Positions 9,164-16,860 of a stretch of DNA of 64,000 nt are shown piece by piece. Numbering within the stretch: position 1 is the stretch's first letter; each line of letters starts with the position of its first letter. The notes beneath the pieces were generated by a model. The model saw only the letters and a program-made list of their open reading frames with translations. It was not told the origin of the DNA and did no database searches. The position numbers and the translations under genes are program-made. This DNA comes from Phycisphaerales bacterium AB-hyl4. Its GTDB lineage: Bacteria; Planctomycetota; Phycisphaerae; Phycisphaerales; Phycisphaeraceae. The stretch covers positions 1 to 64,000 of the forward strand of contig JBGUBD010000014.1 of assembly GCA_041821185.1 (NCBI GenBank). Direction: 5' to 3'.

Positions 9164-10075
9164 ATGTCTCCAATACACGCACGTACACATCATCAGGACA
9201 TCCGCATCGGTACGTTGGCCGGGCGGGGCGAACGGACCGCAGCTTACATCGGCGAGATCCTGTCGCACGGCTTCGAGAGCTTCCAACTCAACTTCCACAA
9301 GCGCAAGCCTGAAGGCATGGACCTCAAGAAACTGGCGCGGCAGGTGCGAAGTATTATCGACGAGGCTGAGTCGTCGGCAGTGATCAGCTCCTTCGGTATC
9401 TTCGGCAACCCGCTGCAAGACAAGGAACACGTCAAGCAACTCAAGCAGGCGATTGATGCCTGCGAAACGGCCGGCTGCTCAATCGTCGCCAGCTTTGCCG
9501 GGGCACTGGACGGTCAGCCGGTGGAAGAGGCGATCAAGCCGTGGGCGAAGGTCTGGCGTCCACTGGTCAAGCGGGCCGAGGATCGTGGTGTTCGGCTCGT
9601 GATCGAAAACTGCCCGATGGGCGGGACTTGGCACGCCGCGAACTGGAACATCGGCTTCTGCCCTCGGGCATGGGAAATGATGTTCAACGAGATCAATTCA
9701 GATCATTTGGGCCTGGAGTGGGAGCCGGCGCACCAGATGATCCAACTCATCGATCCAATCTCGCAGCTACGCCAATGGATCCACAAGATCTATCACGTCC
9801 ATGGCAAGGACGCATCAATCGACTGGAACCGCCTGCGGACGCACGGCACCCATGCCGGTCTGCCCCCTGTGATTAGCCGACATCCTGGCTTCGGCGACAC
9901 GAACTGGACCGACGTCATCTCCATCCTTCGGCAGCACGGCTATCGTGGCTTCATTGATATCGAAGGCTGGCATGACCCGATCTACGCCGGTGATTTGGAA
10001 CTGACCGGCCAGGTGCATGCGTTGAATCATCTCAAGCACTGCCGGGGCGGCGATTTTGTTGAGACCGTCAAGTGA
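9164..10075 (+). CDS. Sugar phosphate isomerase/epimerase-like TIM barrel protein (second copy)
   Basis: 303 residues. Again a xylose-isomerase-like TIM barrel, with probable metal ligands in VIENCPMGG, LGLEWEPAH, HVHGKDAS and FIDIEGWHD. It belongs to a different subfamily from the preceding gene: the sequences share the fold but little identity. The start is the ATG at 9164, with only a weak ribosome site. The 182-nt gap before it shows no feature I can name. Together the two proteins could catalyse successive steps in catabolism of the sugar freed by the exported hydrolase (inference). Confidence 0.8.
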   Translation: MSPIHARTHHQDIRIGTLAGRGERTAAYIGEILSHGFESFQLNFHKRKPEGMDLKKLARQVRSIIDEAESSAVISSFGIFGNPLQDKEHVKQLKQAIDACETAGCSIVASFAGALDGQPVEEAIKPWAKVWRPLVKRAEDRGVRLVIENCPMGGTWHAANWNIGFCPRAWEMMFNEINSDHLGLEWEPAHQMIQLIDPISQLRQWIHKIYHVHGKDASIDWNRLRTHGTHAGLPPVISRHPGFGDTNWTDVISILRQHGYRGFIDIEGWHDPIYAGDLELTGQVHALNHLKHCRGGDFVETVK

Positions 10076-10120
10076 CAGACCGTCGAGCATGAGCGTTGAG
10101 ATCCGGCACTGTTCTACACG

Positions 10121-10445
10121 GTGCAAGGCATCATTCAGAAACGCAACCGGCGCTTCACCGACGAGAAGATGATTGATCTGCTACGACAGCTGGTGCAGAA
10201 GTACACTAAGGTGTCGGGCTATCTGATTGATGAGATGGACGGCCAACCCGTCGGCGGCGTGCTACCGCAGCCGGTTCGGAAGCCTGGTCGAAGCATACCG
10301 CCTGGCCGGCTACCAGCCCCAACAGGATTTCACCTACGTGCAGGTCAACGTAGGCGCGATGTTGTACCGCGGCACAACGTCCGCCAGGCCCACGGTCAAC
10401 TGCGCCTCAAACAACTCGGCAATCCGCTGGGGCGAAGTGTGAAGG
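10121..10445 (+). pseudogene. Serine recombinase C-terminal fragment, frameshifted
   Basis: The first frame reads IIQKRNRRFTDEKMIDLLR and KYTKVSGYLIDEM. Near 10236 the homology continues in the next frame as NPSAACYRSRFGSLVEAYRL. Joined, they match the C-terminal region of large serine recombinases, where a TRRYTDEEML... block is followed by RFGSLxRAYxLIGY. The catalytic resolvase domain is absent and there is a frameshift, so this is a dead fragment. It marks the start of a decayed zone next to the repeat array. Confidence 0.7.
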
Positions 10446-10612
10446 GTGTAACGTCCGCACATGACCATTCATCATAGGAACTGTACGAGCCGAGGCAGCG
10501 GCGAAACATTCAGTTGCCACGTCAAACTGGAGCGGTGCGGTTTCGAGCCCGTGCCGGTAGACTGACGAGCGTATTTGCGGCCGGGTCACGATCATCACAA
10601 AGGGGGGTTCAT

Positions 10613-11347
10613 GTGTCAGATCATGCCAGCCTGTCGGACCACAAGCGTCTCGACCAGCTCATCCAGGCGAATCATCCGTGCATCGCGATCTCCACGTTCG
10701 AGAAAGATGAGGCGATGACGCTCGTCCGTCAGGTCGGCATCGACCGCGGGCTCGACCCGTGGGTGTGGAGCCATGTACGCGGTGTGCATCACGGCCTGCT
10801 CGGAAACAATCAGGATCACGTTCGCGACACGGAACACCCCGCGGCCGCGCTGTACCACCTGCAACAGAAGACACACGAGCGAGTGGCCGGCGGTGGTGTC
10901 GGCCCACGCCACACCGTTCGAGTTGGCATTGCCCGGCGTCACCGAACTGGAGGAAGTGGTGCGCTCCACATTGCGTGAACTGCACCGCCAGCGGCCGGTG
11001 AAAATCGACATCACCCGTGGCGAACTGCGGACGATGGTCAAGAACCTGCGTGGTCTGACCTGTCGGCAGGCCGAGCAGGTGATCCGCGATGCGGTGACCG
11101 AAGATCGGCAGTTCACCGCCAACGACATCAACCACGTGCTCGCCGCCAAGCGGCGCACCATCGGCGGCAGCGGGCTGCTGGAGTATGTCGAGTCGCCGAT
11201 GAGCCTCGACGAAGTCGGCGGCCTGCGTCGGCTCAAGCGGTGGCTCAAGCAGCGGCAGGGGGCGCATGACGAGAAGGCGAAGCAGTTCGGCATCAGCCCG
11301 GCTCGCGGTGTGCTTATGCTCGGCGTGCAGGGGGCAGGCAAGAGCAT
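10613..11347 (+). pseudogene. AAA-family ATPase remnant with internal deletion and missing 3' end
   Basis: A GTG start at 10613 opens a frame reading SDHKRLDQLIQANHPCIAI and ending near AALYHLQQK (about 10880). Homology resumes in another frame with HATPFELALPGVTELEEVVR and runs to GVLMLGVQGAGKS at about 11340, a Walker A motif. The order matches Ycf46-like AAA proteins, in which an N-terminal RecA-like region precedes the ATPase domain. About 80 residues between the two blocks are missing, there is a frameshift, and everything after the Walker A Ser is replaced by a DUF418-like gene. It cannot be functional. Confidence 0.7.
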
Positions 11348-12181
11348 GTGGCCTTCCTTGCCTGGCGATTGCCGACAGCGGTATTGGTTGCGCTGGGCAT
11401 CCTGTCGATTGCCCTGCCAGCGACGTGCTGGGGCGGGTTTGGGCTGACGATGCCATACTGGCCCGACGACGTGACGGCAGGCATGGCATACGAGTGGGGG
11501 GAAGGTGCAATCGAAGAAGTGCACCAGGAGTATGCCATCTACCAGGCCGGCTGGGTGACGCAGTTGCCGCACCGGGTGATGATGGCCTTGTACCTGCAGA
11601 CCTTCATGCTCGCTTTCCATAGCTTCTGGTCGCTCACGGGCCTGATGTTTGTTGGTATGGCGTTATACAAATGTGGCTGGCTGACTGGGCGGGCCGCGGG
11701 GTGGACGTACGGCTTGGCGATCGGACTGGCCGTGGGCAAGGGCCTGCCGATCATCGGCGCAGGCGTGCTGTACAACCTCGGCCGTGACTGGGACCTGACA
11801 TGGTCGTTCGTCGGCATGCAGTTCAACTACTGGGGCAGCTTACTGGTTGCCGGCGGCTGGATTGCCATAACCGTACTGGTTGTTCGTTACCAATGGCTTC
11901 CACCTGTGCGCCGCGGGCTTTCCGCCGTGGGGCAGACGGCATTGAGCAACTACCTGTTTCAATCACTGGTCTGCACGTTCATCTTCTATGGCCACGGGCT
12001 GGGCCTGTTCGGTGATGTGTCGCGCGTGGGCCAACTTGCCGTGGTGGGGCTGGTCTGGCTGATTCAGATCGCCCTTTCGCTCTGGTGGGTCAAGCGATAC
12101 CGCTTCGGCCCGATGGAGTGGCTGTGGCGATCGCTGACTTACGGCAAGCGTCAGGCCCTGACGCAGTCGAGATTGGGGTGA
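11348..12181 (+). pseudogene. DUF418 family membrane protein lacking its N-terminus
   Basis: The open frame could encode 277 residues with about six transmembrane helices. The C-terminal third is typical of DUF418: SAVGQTALSNYLFQSLVCTF, then YRFGPMEWLWRSLTYGK. Family members are usually around 400 residues and begin with a LDxLRGFALLGI-type helix, which is missing. The 5' end abuts the broken AAA ATPase at its Walker A codons, so the gene appears decapitated by the same rearrangement. It has no obvious ribosome site. It may still be translated, but most likely it is inactive. Confidence 0.65.
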
Positions 12182-12217
12182 TGTGTTGCCCAGTAGGAAT
12201 GAGCCAGGGCCCCTTAC

Positions 12218-12730
12218 TCAAGCGGCAGGCAAGCACTGAATCGTGATGTATGCCAGACCTCTTTGACGCGTGTAATGATTGCCGCTTCTTCCGCTGATAC
12301 ACTTCGCCAATATGCCCTCACTTCCGGGACCAACTCGTCCGCCGACATTCACTGAAGCTATTCGGTTGTTCATGCGCCGGCTACACGGCGAGGCGATACA
12401 GGACATCTGCTGTCGTCCACCATCTGAAAGAAGCGCTCGCGCTGCACTCCCGTCATGTGCCGACTGAACATCAGCAGTGTGGAGATCGAGGCGTTGTCCG
12501 TCAGCAACGTGTCGACCGCTGCTTCCACGTCGGCCGGACTGAAGCGCTGCTGGTAATAAAACACCAGTTGCTGGTGTGTACCGGGGCGTCCCTTGCGGGA
12601 AGCGGGCACGGTGGGGGGTGAGTACAGTCAACGTCTCATTGTCTCGCTTGGCCTGTACGAACGACAGCGCGTCCGGGCGATCGTGTTCGTCAGTAACAAT
12701 GGCCCAGCCGGCCGCTTCAAACAAGGCAGG
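12218..12730 (-). pseudogene. Decayed hypothetical gene left of the first repeat
   Basis: On the minus strand two frames carry protein-like sequence: FEAAGWAIVTDEHDRPDAL then TLTVLTPHRARFP in one, and FSPADVEAAVDTLLTDN, TLLMFSRHMTGVQRERFF in another from about 12570 down. The second block looks like a real helical protein segment of a conserved hypothetical, but the join needs a frameshift. It begins just after repeat A in minus-strand order, like the intact cassette genes to the right, so it may be an older decayed unit. The left edge is not defined: I saw no repeat copy between 12182 and 12750. Confidence 0.4.
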
Positions 12731-12760
12731 TTCGCTTCGACGGTGTCGTCTGGACGATCA

Positions 12761-12875
12761 ACGACCGTTGTTTTGACCATGTCCACCTCAGCCACATCGA
12801 CCTCGACTTCACACGGAAGCGGGTCGATGCCTTGCAGGACAAAACTGTGCTTGGGCGAGCATGGGTGGGTATATT
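12761..12875 (-). repeat. comM 5'-end repeat copy A
   Basis: On the minus strand it starts at an ATG at 12862 (MLAQ codons) and carries the shared GIDPLP.CEVEVD coding block. A 2-nt deletion in codons 5-7 relative to the other copies breaks the reading frame. It retains a TATAC element just upstream of the ATG, and ends at the TTVV codons near 12761. Confidence 0.75.
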
Positions 12876-12957
12876 CGTGTTCCTGGCAAGATGGGCGGTT
12901 AGGATTAAGGTGGAACCTGCCGCATTAGGTCAGGCAGCACGTGTATGGGATTTCAGA

Positions 12958-13539
12958 ATGAATGCGTTTCTACGCATCGAGCTTACAACGACGATGTCAA
13001 ACTATTCAACAGTGATCCCAGTGATTACGGCTATGAGTCTTCTGCTCTTTCTTGGCTGTGCGGAGAATGGAACAACCTACCAGCATACATATTCCTACGG
13101 ACACCTTGATTTCATCGGACGTGAATCCAATGGGGGAATTGTCTTCACATCGCTGCGGTGGGGGCCGCCTGCTCATGCTCAGCAGGACCACATCATTATC
13201 GGCGAGTTGGAACTGCCGCTGAAAACCCTGTCGCAAGATCAACTGCGGAGTTATGGGGCAACAGAGTCTTCAAACGACAGTCGCACTCTGTTGTTCGAGA
13301 CCCCGTTTCGAGAGGATCCTTTTTACAGGATGAGCTTTACATTCGAGGGAGAAAGTTTGCAGTCAGCAGGGTTTCAAGCATCCAGGTTTGTACTTTCGGG
13401 CCATTCGCTCCCGGAGGGGAAGACACTTCTTTTGCTGACAGGTGCAGGTAAACGAATCCCGCTGCCCATAACCCAGCACAAGTTGTTGAAGTTGCTTGGC
13501 CCCCCGGATCAAACAGATCAAAGGCGTTTATACCCTTGA
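12958..13539 (+). CDS. Putative lipoprotein in the first cassette
   Basis: 193 residues from the ATG at 12958; an ATG at 12994 is equally possible. The shorter start lacks positive charge before the hydrophobic core, which slightly favours 12958. The segment VITAMSLLLFLGC is a lipoprotein signal with an L-F-L-G-C lipobox, so the protein is probably lipid-anchored. The mature part contains no domain I recognise. It is the only plus-strand gene in the array and is flanked on both sides by comM 5'-end repeats, with its stop 32 nt before copy B. Confidence 0.55.
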   Translation: MNAFLRIELTTTMSNYSTVIPVITAMSLLLFLGCAENGTTYQHTYSYGHLDFIGRESNGGIVFTSLRWGPPAHAQQDHIIIGELELPLKTLSQDQLRSYGATESSNDSRTLLFETPFREDPFYRMSFTFEGESLQSAGFQASRFVLSGHSLPEGKTLLLLTGAGKRIPLPITQHKLLKLLGPPDQTDQRRLYP

Positions 13540-13570
13540 TCACGTCGGGCGATGGTGTTGGCGACGGCTT

Positions 13571-13715
13571 GGCGCAGATGGGTCTTTTACTACCCACGAC
13601 CGTTGTTATGAACATGCCGACCTCAGCGACCTCGATCTCGACTTCACAAGGAACCGGGTCTATGCCATGGAGGACGACACTGTGGGCTTGGGCGAGCATG
13701 GGTCAATTGTACTCA
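13571..13715 (-). repeat. comM 5'-end repeat copy B
   Basis: Minus-strand ATG at 13699 opens MLAQAHSVVLHGIDPVPCEV and continues to TTVVGSKRP without a stop. It differs from copies D-F at many third codon positions while keeping the peptide pattern. Just past the coding block, TGGGT and ACCCA arms (about 13578-13596) form a small hairpin shared in altered form with copies E and G. Confidence 0.8.
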
Positions 13716-13725
13716 AGCGGGGCAT

Positions 13726-14286
13726 TCAAGCGTCGTCTGCTTGACTGGTGTGACCGCACTCGGGACATGGGGCATCGGGGTTTCCTTGCAAGTTATAAGC
13801 GCAATTCGCGCATCGACCGACGCTGCGAAGATAGGCTTCCCGTCTATTGAGCTTTCCCGCGTAACTCAGCAGACAAAGCGCTAAACCCGCTATTACAAGC
13901 GGTAGGGGTAAGAGATAGAAACCGAAAAGCCGTTCGTTGACGCCGTACATCGGCTCGAAGGCCGCGATGATCGGCGAAGCGGCACTGAAAATCAGCAGTC
14001 CACCCCAAAGCGCTGGTAACACATACTGTTTATTCAGACGCCGTAGCAGCATCAACGGGGAGAGAGCGAACAGTGTGATTGGGATGGTTGCCATCAGTAG
14101 CAATTCTGGCTGCATGAACCCGAAGATGAAGCCAAACAAGGCGATCTGGAGTCCGACGATCGTCATCACCGCGCCTGGTGAAATCACTTCACCGTGATAA
14201 GCCGGTAATACCATGACGATTGCTCCGACGCACCACGCCGTAACCAACAAGCGGAATCCGTAACTCCGAATGGTGTGTTGCTTCAA
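13726..14286 (-). CDS. Multi-pass membrane protein with C-terminal zinc ribbon (cassette gene)
   Basis: 186 residues. Five hydrophobic helices span about residues 10-140, for example FRLLVTAWCVGAIVMVLPAY and LFGFYLLPLPLVIAGLALCL. The C-terminal tail carries CANCAYNLQGNPDAPCPECG, the CxxCxYxLxG...CPxCG zinc ribbon very common in Planctomycetota membrane proteins. Function is unknown; such ribbons usually bind Zn2+ and may mediate interactions. The stop lies 27 nt before the start codon of repeat B in minus-strand order, and the start is 62 nt after repeat C. Confidence 0.72.
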   Translation of the reverse strand: MKQHTIRSYGFRLLVTAWCVGAIVMVLPAYHGEVISPGAVMTIVGLQIALFGFIFGFMQPELLLMATIPITLFALSPLMLLRRLNKQYVLPALWGGLLIFSAASPIIAAFEPMYGVNERLFGFYLLPLPLVIAGLALCLLSYAGKLNRREAYLRSVGRCANCAYNLQGNPDAPCPECGHTSQADDA

Positions 14287-14347
14287 AATGATCCCTCAAT
14301 CCCATGTCGCATCATTTTATCGAAGGGATTTCCGCCTTTACGATGCC

Positions 14348-14436
14348 ACCTCGCATGGGAGCGGGTCGATACCTTGGAGGACAAAGCTATGCACCTGGGC
14401 GAGCATGGGTCGAGTATAGCGGGAGGATGGTCGAAC
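14348..14436 (-). repeat. comM 5'-end repeat copy C (truncated)
   Basis: Minus-strand ATG at 14406 gives MLAQVHSFVLQGIDPLPCEV, then the match ends and a stop follows. Only about 20 codons remain, so the inner half of the repeat is lost. Upstream it keeps TATACT and the GGTCGAAC segment also seen beside copy D, so the shared unit extends into the promoter side. Confidence 0.78.
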
Positions 14437-14454
14437 TTACCACCACAACAGCGA

Positions 14455-14832
14455 CTACCAGCGGCCATCCCGAGAGAGCAACAAGGAAGTGTCTCCGGTT
14501 TCATCGAGCCACTGGAATCCTTGCGACTCAACGGTGAACGGTTCGATCAGACCGTGGATGTTATCCCAACTCTGGCGGCGCAAAATCCATTTGAAAACGT
14601 TTGGCTGTGGCTCCGCCACGAACCCTTCGTCACGCGGCCCCGTAGCCAGTGCCAAACGAAAATCGCCGATGGATTCCACCCAAGCTTGCGCATGCAGAAT
14701 GAAGCAAGCAACCTGACCGCTGGCTAACTGGTTACACGCTGCTTGGAGCTGTTGTGCTTCGGCAGCCGTAAAGTTGTAGAGGCGTACCAGCGGACAGTCT
14801 GGCGAGCCGTCTTTCAGATACTCGACCTTCAT
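14455..14832 (-). CDS. Conserved hypothetical protein (cassette gene)
   Basis: 125 residues from the ATG at 14832, chosen because GGAGGCG lies about 8-14 nt upstream. The sequence KVEYLKDGSPDCPLVRLYNF at the start and GFQWLDETGDTSLLLSRDGRW at the end resemble a small family of cytoplasmic Planctomycetota hypotheticals. No signal peptide, membrane helix or catalytic motif is seen. It sits between repeats C and D: its stop is 49 nt before the start codon of C and its own start is 39 nt after D. Function unknown. Confidence 0.7.
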   Translation of the reverse strand: MKVEYLKDGSPDCPLVRLYNFTAAEAQQLQAACNQLASGQVACFILHAQAWVESIGDFRLALATGPRDEGFVAEPQPNVFKWILRRQSWDNIHGLIEPFTVESQGFQWLDETGDTSLLLSRDGRW

Positions 14833-14870
14833 GTGGGCTTCGCCTCCCCGCCTGTTAGTAAGAGCATCCG

Positions 14871-15000
14871 GCGGAATTGGGCCTTTTGCTACCAACGACC
14901 GTTGTTTTGATAAGACCCCGCTCAGTCACATCGACCTCGACTTCACACGGAAGCGGGTCGATGCCTTGGAGGACGAAGCTGTGGCTTCCGCCGAGCAGGA
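14871..15000 (-). repeat. comM 5'-end repeat copy D
   Basis: The minus-strand reading frame is intact but starts with CTG (14998) instead of ATG. It reads HSFVLQGIDPLPCEVEVDVT then ERGLIKTTVVGSKRP, the copy most like an authentic ComM/YifB N-terminus. The upstream segment with GGTCGAACC is shared with copy C. Confidence 0.82.
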
Positions 15001-15052
15001 GTAACGCGCTGGAGAACAGTCGTGGCATCGATGGTCGAACCTGACGAGCGGC

Positions 15053-16096
15053 CTATTCAACAACTGCGTTCTCCAGAATGGAGAACGTTCGCTGCGCGCA
15101 GTCAATCTGGGCGAGAACACCGTAGGGCAGAACGAACATCGGATCCGTATGGCCGAAATCCATGCGGGTTAGGATCGGTAGATGCGTCAGGCCTTCTTCC
15201 TCAGCGACAACCTGCAGAATCGCCTGTTCATACTGCTCGAACTGTTGTGGGGGCACGCCTCCGCCGGGACGGCCCACGAGGATGCCAGCCAATTTTGAGA
15301 GAAATCCCATAGATGCGTAACTGCGCAGCGCGCTCTTCATCGTGCTTGGCGGCGGCGCATCTTGAGAGGTTTCCAGAAAAAGTATGGCGTCATCCCAGAC
15401 AGCGTCAGGCAACCAAAAGGGCGTGCCGCGCATGCACTCGACCACCTCCAGGCAGCCGCCGACCAGCCGACCTTCCACGACGCCTTGTCCTTGCAGAAAT
15501 TGCCATGGCTCGGAAGGATTCAGCTCGCGTGGTCGATGCTGGTTTTCAGGCACAGCCCAGTCCAGTCGCTCCACCGTCCAACCGTCGTCATTGGGTGCCA
15601 CAGGCCCGAGCGGTTGTGCGGAAAACAATGCCTGGTGAACGGCCGCCCGCGTGTAGGGGAAGATGCCGCCGTTCTCGGCGAAGCCAGCCATCACGGACGG
15701 TCCGTAAAACGTTACCAGCCCGGCGTGAAAGCACATCCAGTGCGTGATCGTGGTATCGGAGTATCCCATCAACACTTTCGGATTGCTCCGGATCACCTCA
15801 GGGTCGACATGGGGCAACAGACGAATAGAATCATCGCCTCCGATGGTCGAGACGATGCCGTTGATGGCGGGGTTGGCAAATGCTTCCATCAGGTCGTCGG
15901 CCCGTGCTTTCGGGTTCCGGTGCAACCAATCAGGATCGCGCAGAGCGTGCCGCGTCTCGACAACCTCAACATCGAACGCTTCTTGCAGTTGCCGCTTCCC
16001 TGCTTCGTAGCGATGTGGAAACTTGCCTGGCCCTCCCCATGACAATGATATCGCAGCGATCCTGTCACCATGGCGGAGCTTCTTCGGTTTGATCAT
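15053..16096 (-). CDS. MccF-like S66 family serine peptidase (LD-carboxypeptidase fold; cassette gene)
   Basis: 347 residues. The nucleophile elbow is MGYSDTT at about residues 109-115, and a late FGHTDP (~317-322) supplies the catalytic His; the Glu is likely in LFLETSQ. The segment STIGGDDSIRLLPHVD is typical of the MccF branch of S66, which cleaves microcin C-type peptide-nucleotide amides and similar acyl-adenylates and so confers self-immunity. LD-carboxypeptidases that trim murein peptides share the fold. No signal peptide favours a cytoplasmic MccF-type role. It is flanked by repeats D and E and is the largest gene in the array. Confidence 0.85.
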   Translation of the reverse strand: MIKPKKLRHGDRIAAISLSWGGPGKFPHRYEAGKRQLQEAFDVEVVETRHALRDPDWLHRNPKARADDLMEAFANPAINGIVSTIGGDDSIRLLPHVDPEVIRSNPKVLMGYSDTTITHWMCFHAGLVTFYGPSVMAGFAENGGIFPYTRAAVHQALFSAQPLGPVAPNDDGWTVERLDWAVPENQHRPRELNPSEPWQFLQGQGVVEGRLVGGCLEVVECMRGTPFWLPDAVWDDAILFLETSQDAPPPSTMKSALRSYASMGFLSKLAGILVGRPGGGVPPQQFEQYEQAILQVVAEEEGLTHLPILTRMDFGHTDPMFVLPYGVLAQIDCAQRTFSILENAVVE

Positions 16097-16158
16097 GCGG
16101 CGGTCCTAACGTTGATGTGGTTGGCCAGACCTCATTCATCATCGAGAAGTGCAAAACT

Positions 16159-16302
16159 GGCGCAATTGGGTCTTATGACCCCACGATGCTCGTCTTGATT
16201 AAGCCAACCTCAGCCACATCGACCTCGACTTCACACGGAAGCGGGTCGATTCCTTGCAGGACGAAGCTGTGCACCTGGGCGAGCATGGGGGGAGTATACT
16301 CC
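16159..16302 (-). repeat. comM 5'-end repeat copy E
   Basis: Minus-strand ATG at 16286 opens HSFVLQGIDPLPCEVEVDVA and continues to GLIKTSIVGS before a TAA. A perfect GGAGTATACTCC palindrome lies directly upstream of the ATG and includes a TATACT -10-like hexamer. Just past the coding block is GGGTC-TTAT-GACCC, the best version of the small hairpin at the inner end of the repeat. Confidence 0.82.
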
Positions 16303-16328
16303 TCGGAGACTGTGACGGTTAATCGACC

Positions 16329-16664
16329 TTACAACTCTCGGAGTTCCTTCTCTAGCAGTCGTATCTGTTTCGCCCGTCCCGGATTTGAGGGACGTGCTTT
16401 GAGTTTGGTGATAGCCTGCTCAATCGCATGCCGACGGCGAACACGTGCCAGGTGGTGTTCTTTACCTCGCTGTGCAGCTTCGTTGTTCAACTGTTCACGC
16501 AAGTCCTGCCATGCATAAACGTCTCGTTTTGGTGGAACGGGGATCTTATATCCCAGGTAGCGGCACATTCGACCGCAGGACGGGCATGGAACTTCCTGGT
16601 TGTAGTGTGTTGGGCGCCGAACCGCCTCACGACAGTCGAAACATACCCAAGCGGCGTTTCCCAT
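16329..16664 (-). CDS. Small zinc-ribbon protein (cassette gene)
   Basis: 111 residues from the ATG at 16664, preceded by AAGGGGG. The N-terminal half has WVCFDCREAVRRP and VPCPSCGRMC, two CxxC knuckles of a zinc ribbon. The KIPVPPKRDVYAW segment matches a widespread family of small bacterial proteins of the type CFDCRK...CPxCG...PPKxSD. The second half is a charged helical region. No catalytic residues are apparent and the role is unknown. It lies between repeats E and F, with its stop 43 nt before the start codon of copy E. Confidence 0.72.
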   Translation of the reverse strand: MGNAAWVCFDCREAVRRPTHYNQEVPCPSCGRMCRYLGYKIPVPPKRDVYAWQDLREQLNNEAAQRGKEHHLARVRRRHAIEQAITKLKARPSNPGRAKQIRLLEKELREL

Positions 16665-16736
16665 GTCTTGGCCCCCTTGAGGCGCGGCGAGTGAAGCCGT
16701 GCTTTTTGCTGACCTTGACGGAACTGGAACTTTGAC

Positions 16737-16856
16737 TATCAACGACGGTCGTCTTGACCATGCTCACCTCCGCGACATCGGCCTCGACTTCACACGGAAG
16801 CGGGTCGATTCCCTGGAGGACGAAGCAATGCACCTGGGCGAGCATGTGCACATTCT
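16737..16856 (-). repeat. comM 5'-end repeat copy F
   Basis: Minus-strand ATG codons occur at 16851 and 16845. From the latter it reads MLAQVHCFVLQGIDPLPCEV then MVKTTVVD. The preceding gene's stop is only 16 nt from the comM start codon, the tightest junction among the full-length copies. Confidence 0.82.
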
Positions 16857-16860
16857 AACC

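Noticed and set aside
10616..11620. Long minus-strand open frames over the ATPase relic
   Set aside because: They are antisense to recognisable ATPase and DUF418 codons and show no family features; high GC keeps such frames open.
11348..12181. Intact DUF418 transporter-like gene
   Set aside because: The family's N-terminal helix and about 100 residues are missing, and the 5' end coincides with the broken ATPase.
16627..16851. The ORF starting in repeat F as a genuine small protein
   Set aside because: It is the ComM start peptide running into non-homologous sequence and overlapping the zinc-ribbon gene. The same start recurs in the other copies, so it is better read as part of the repeat.
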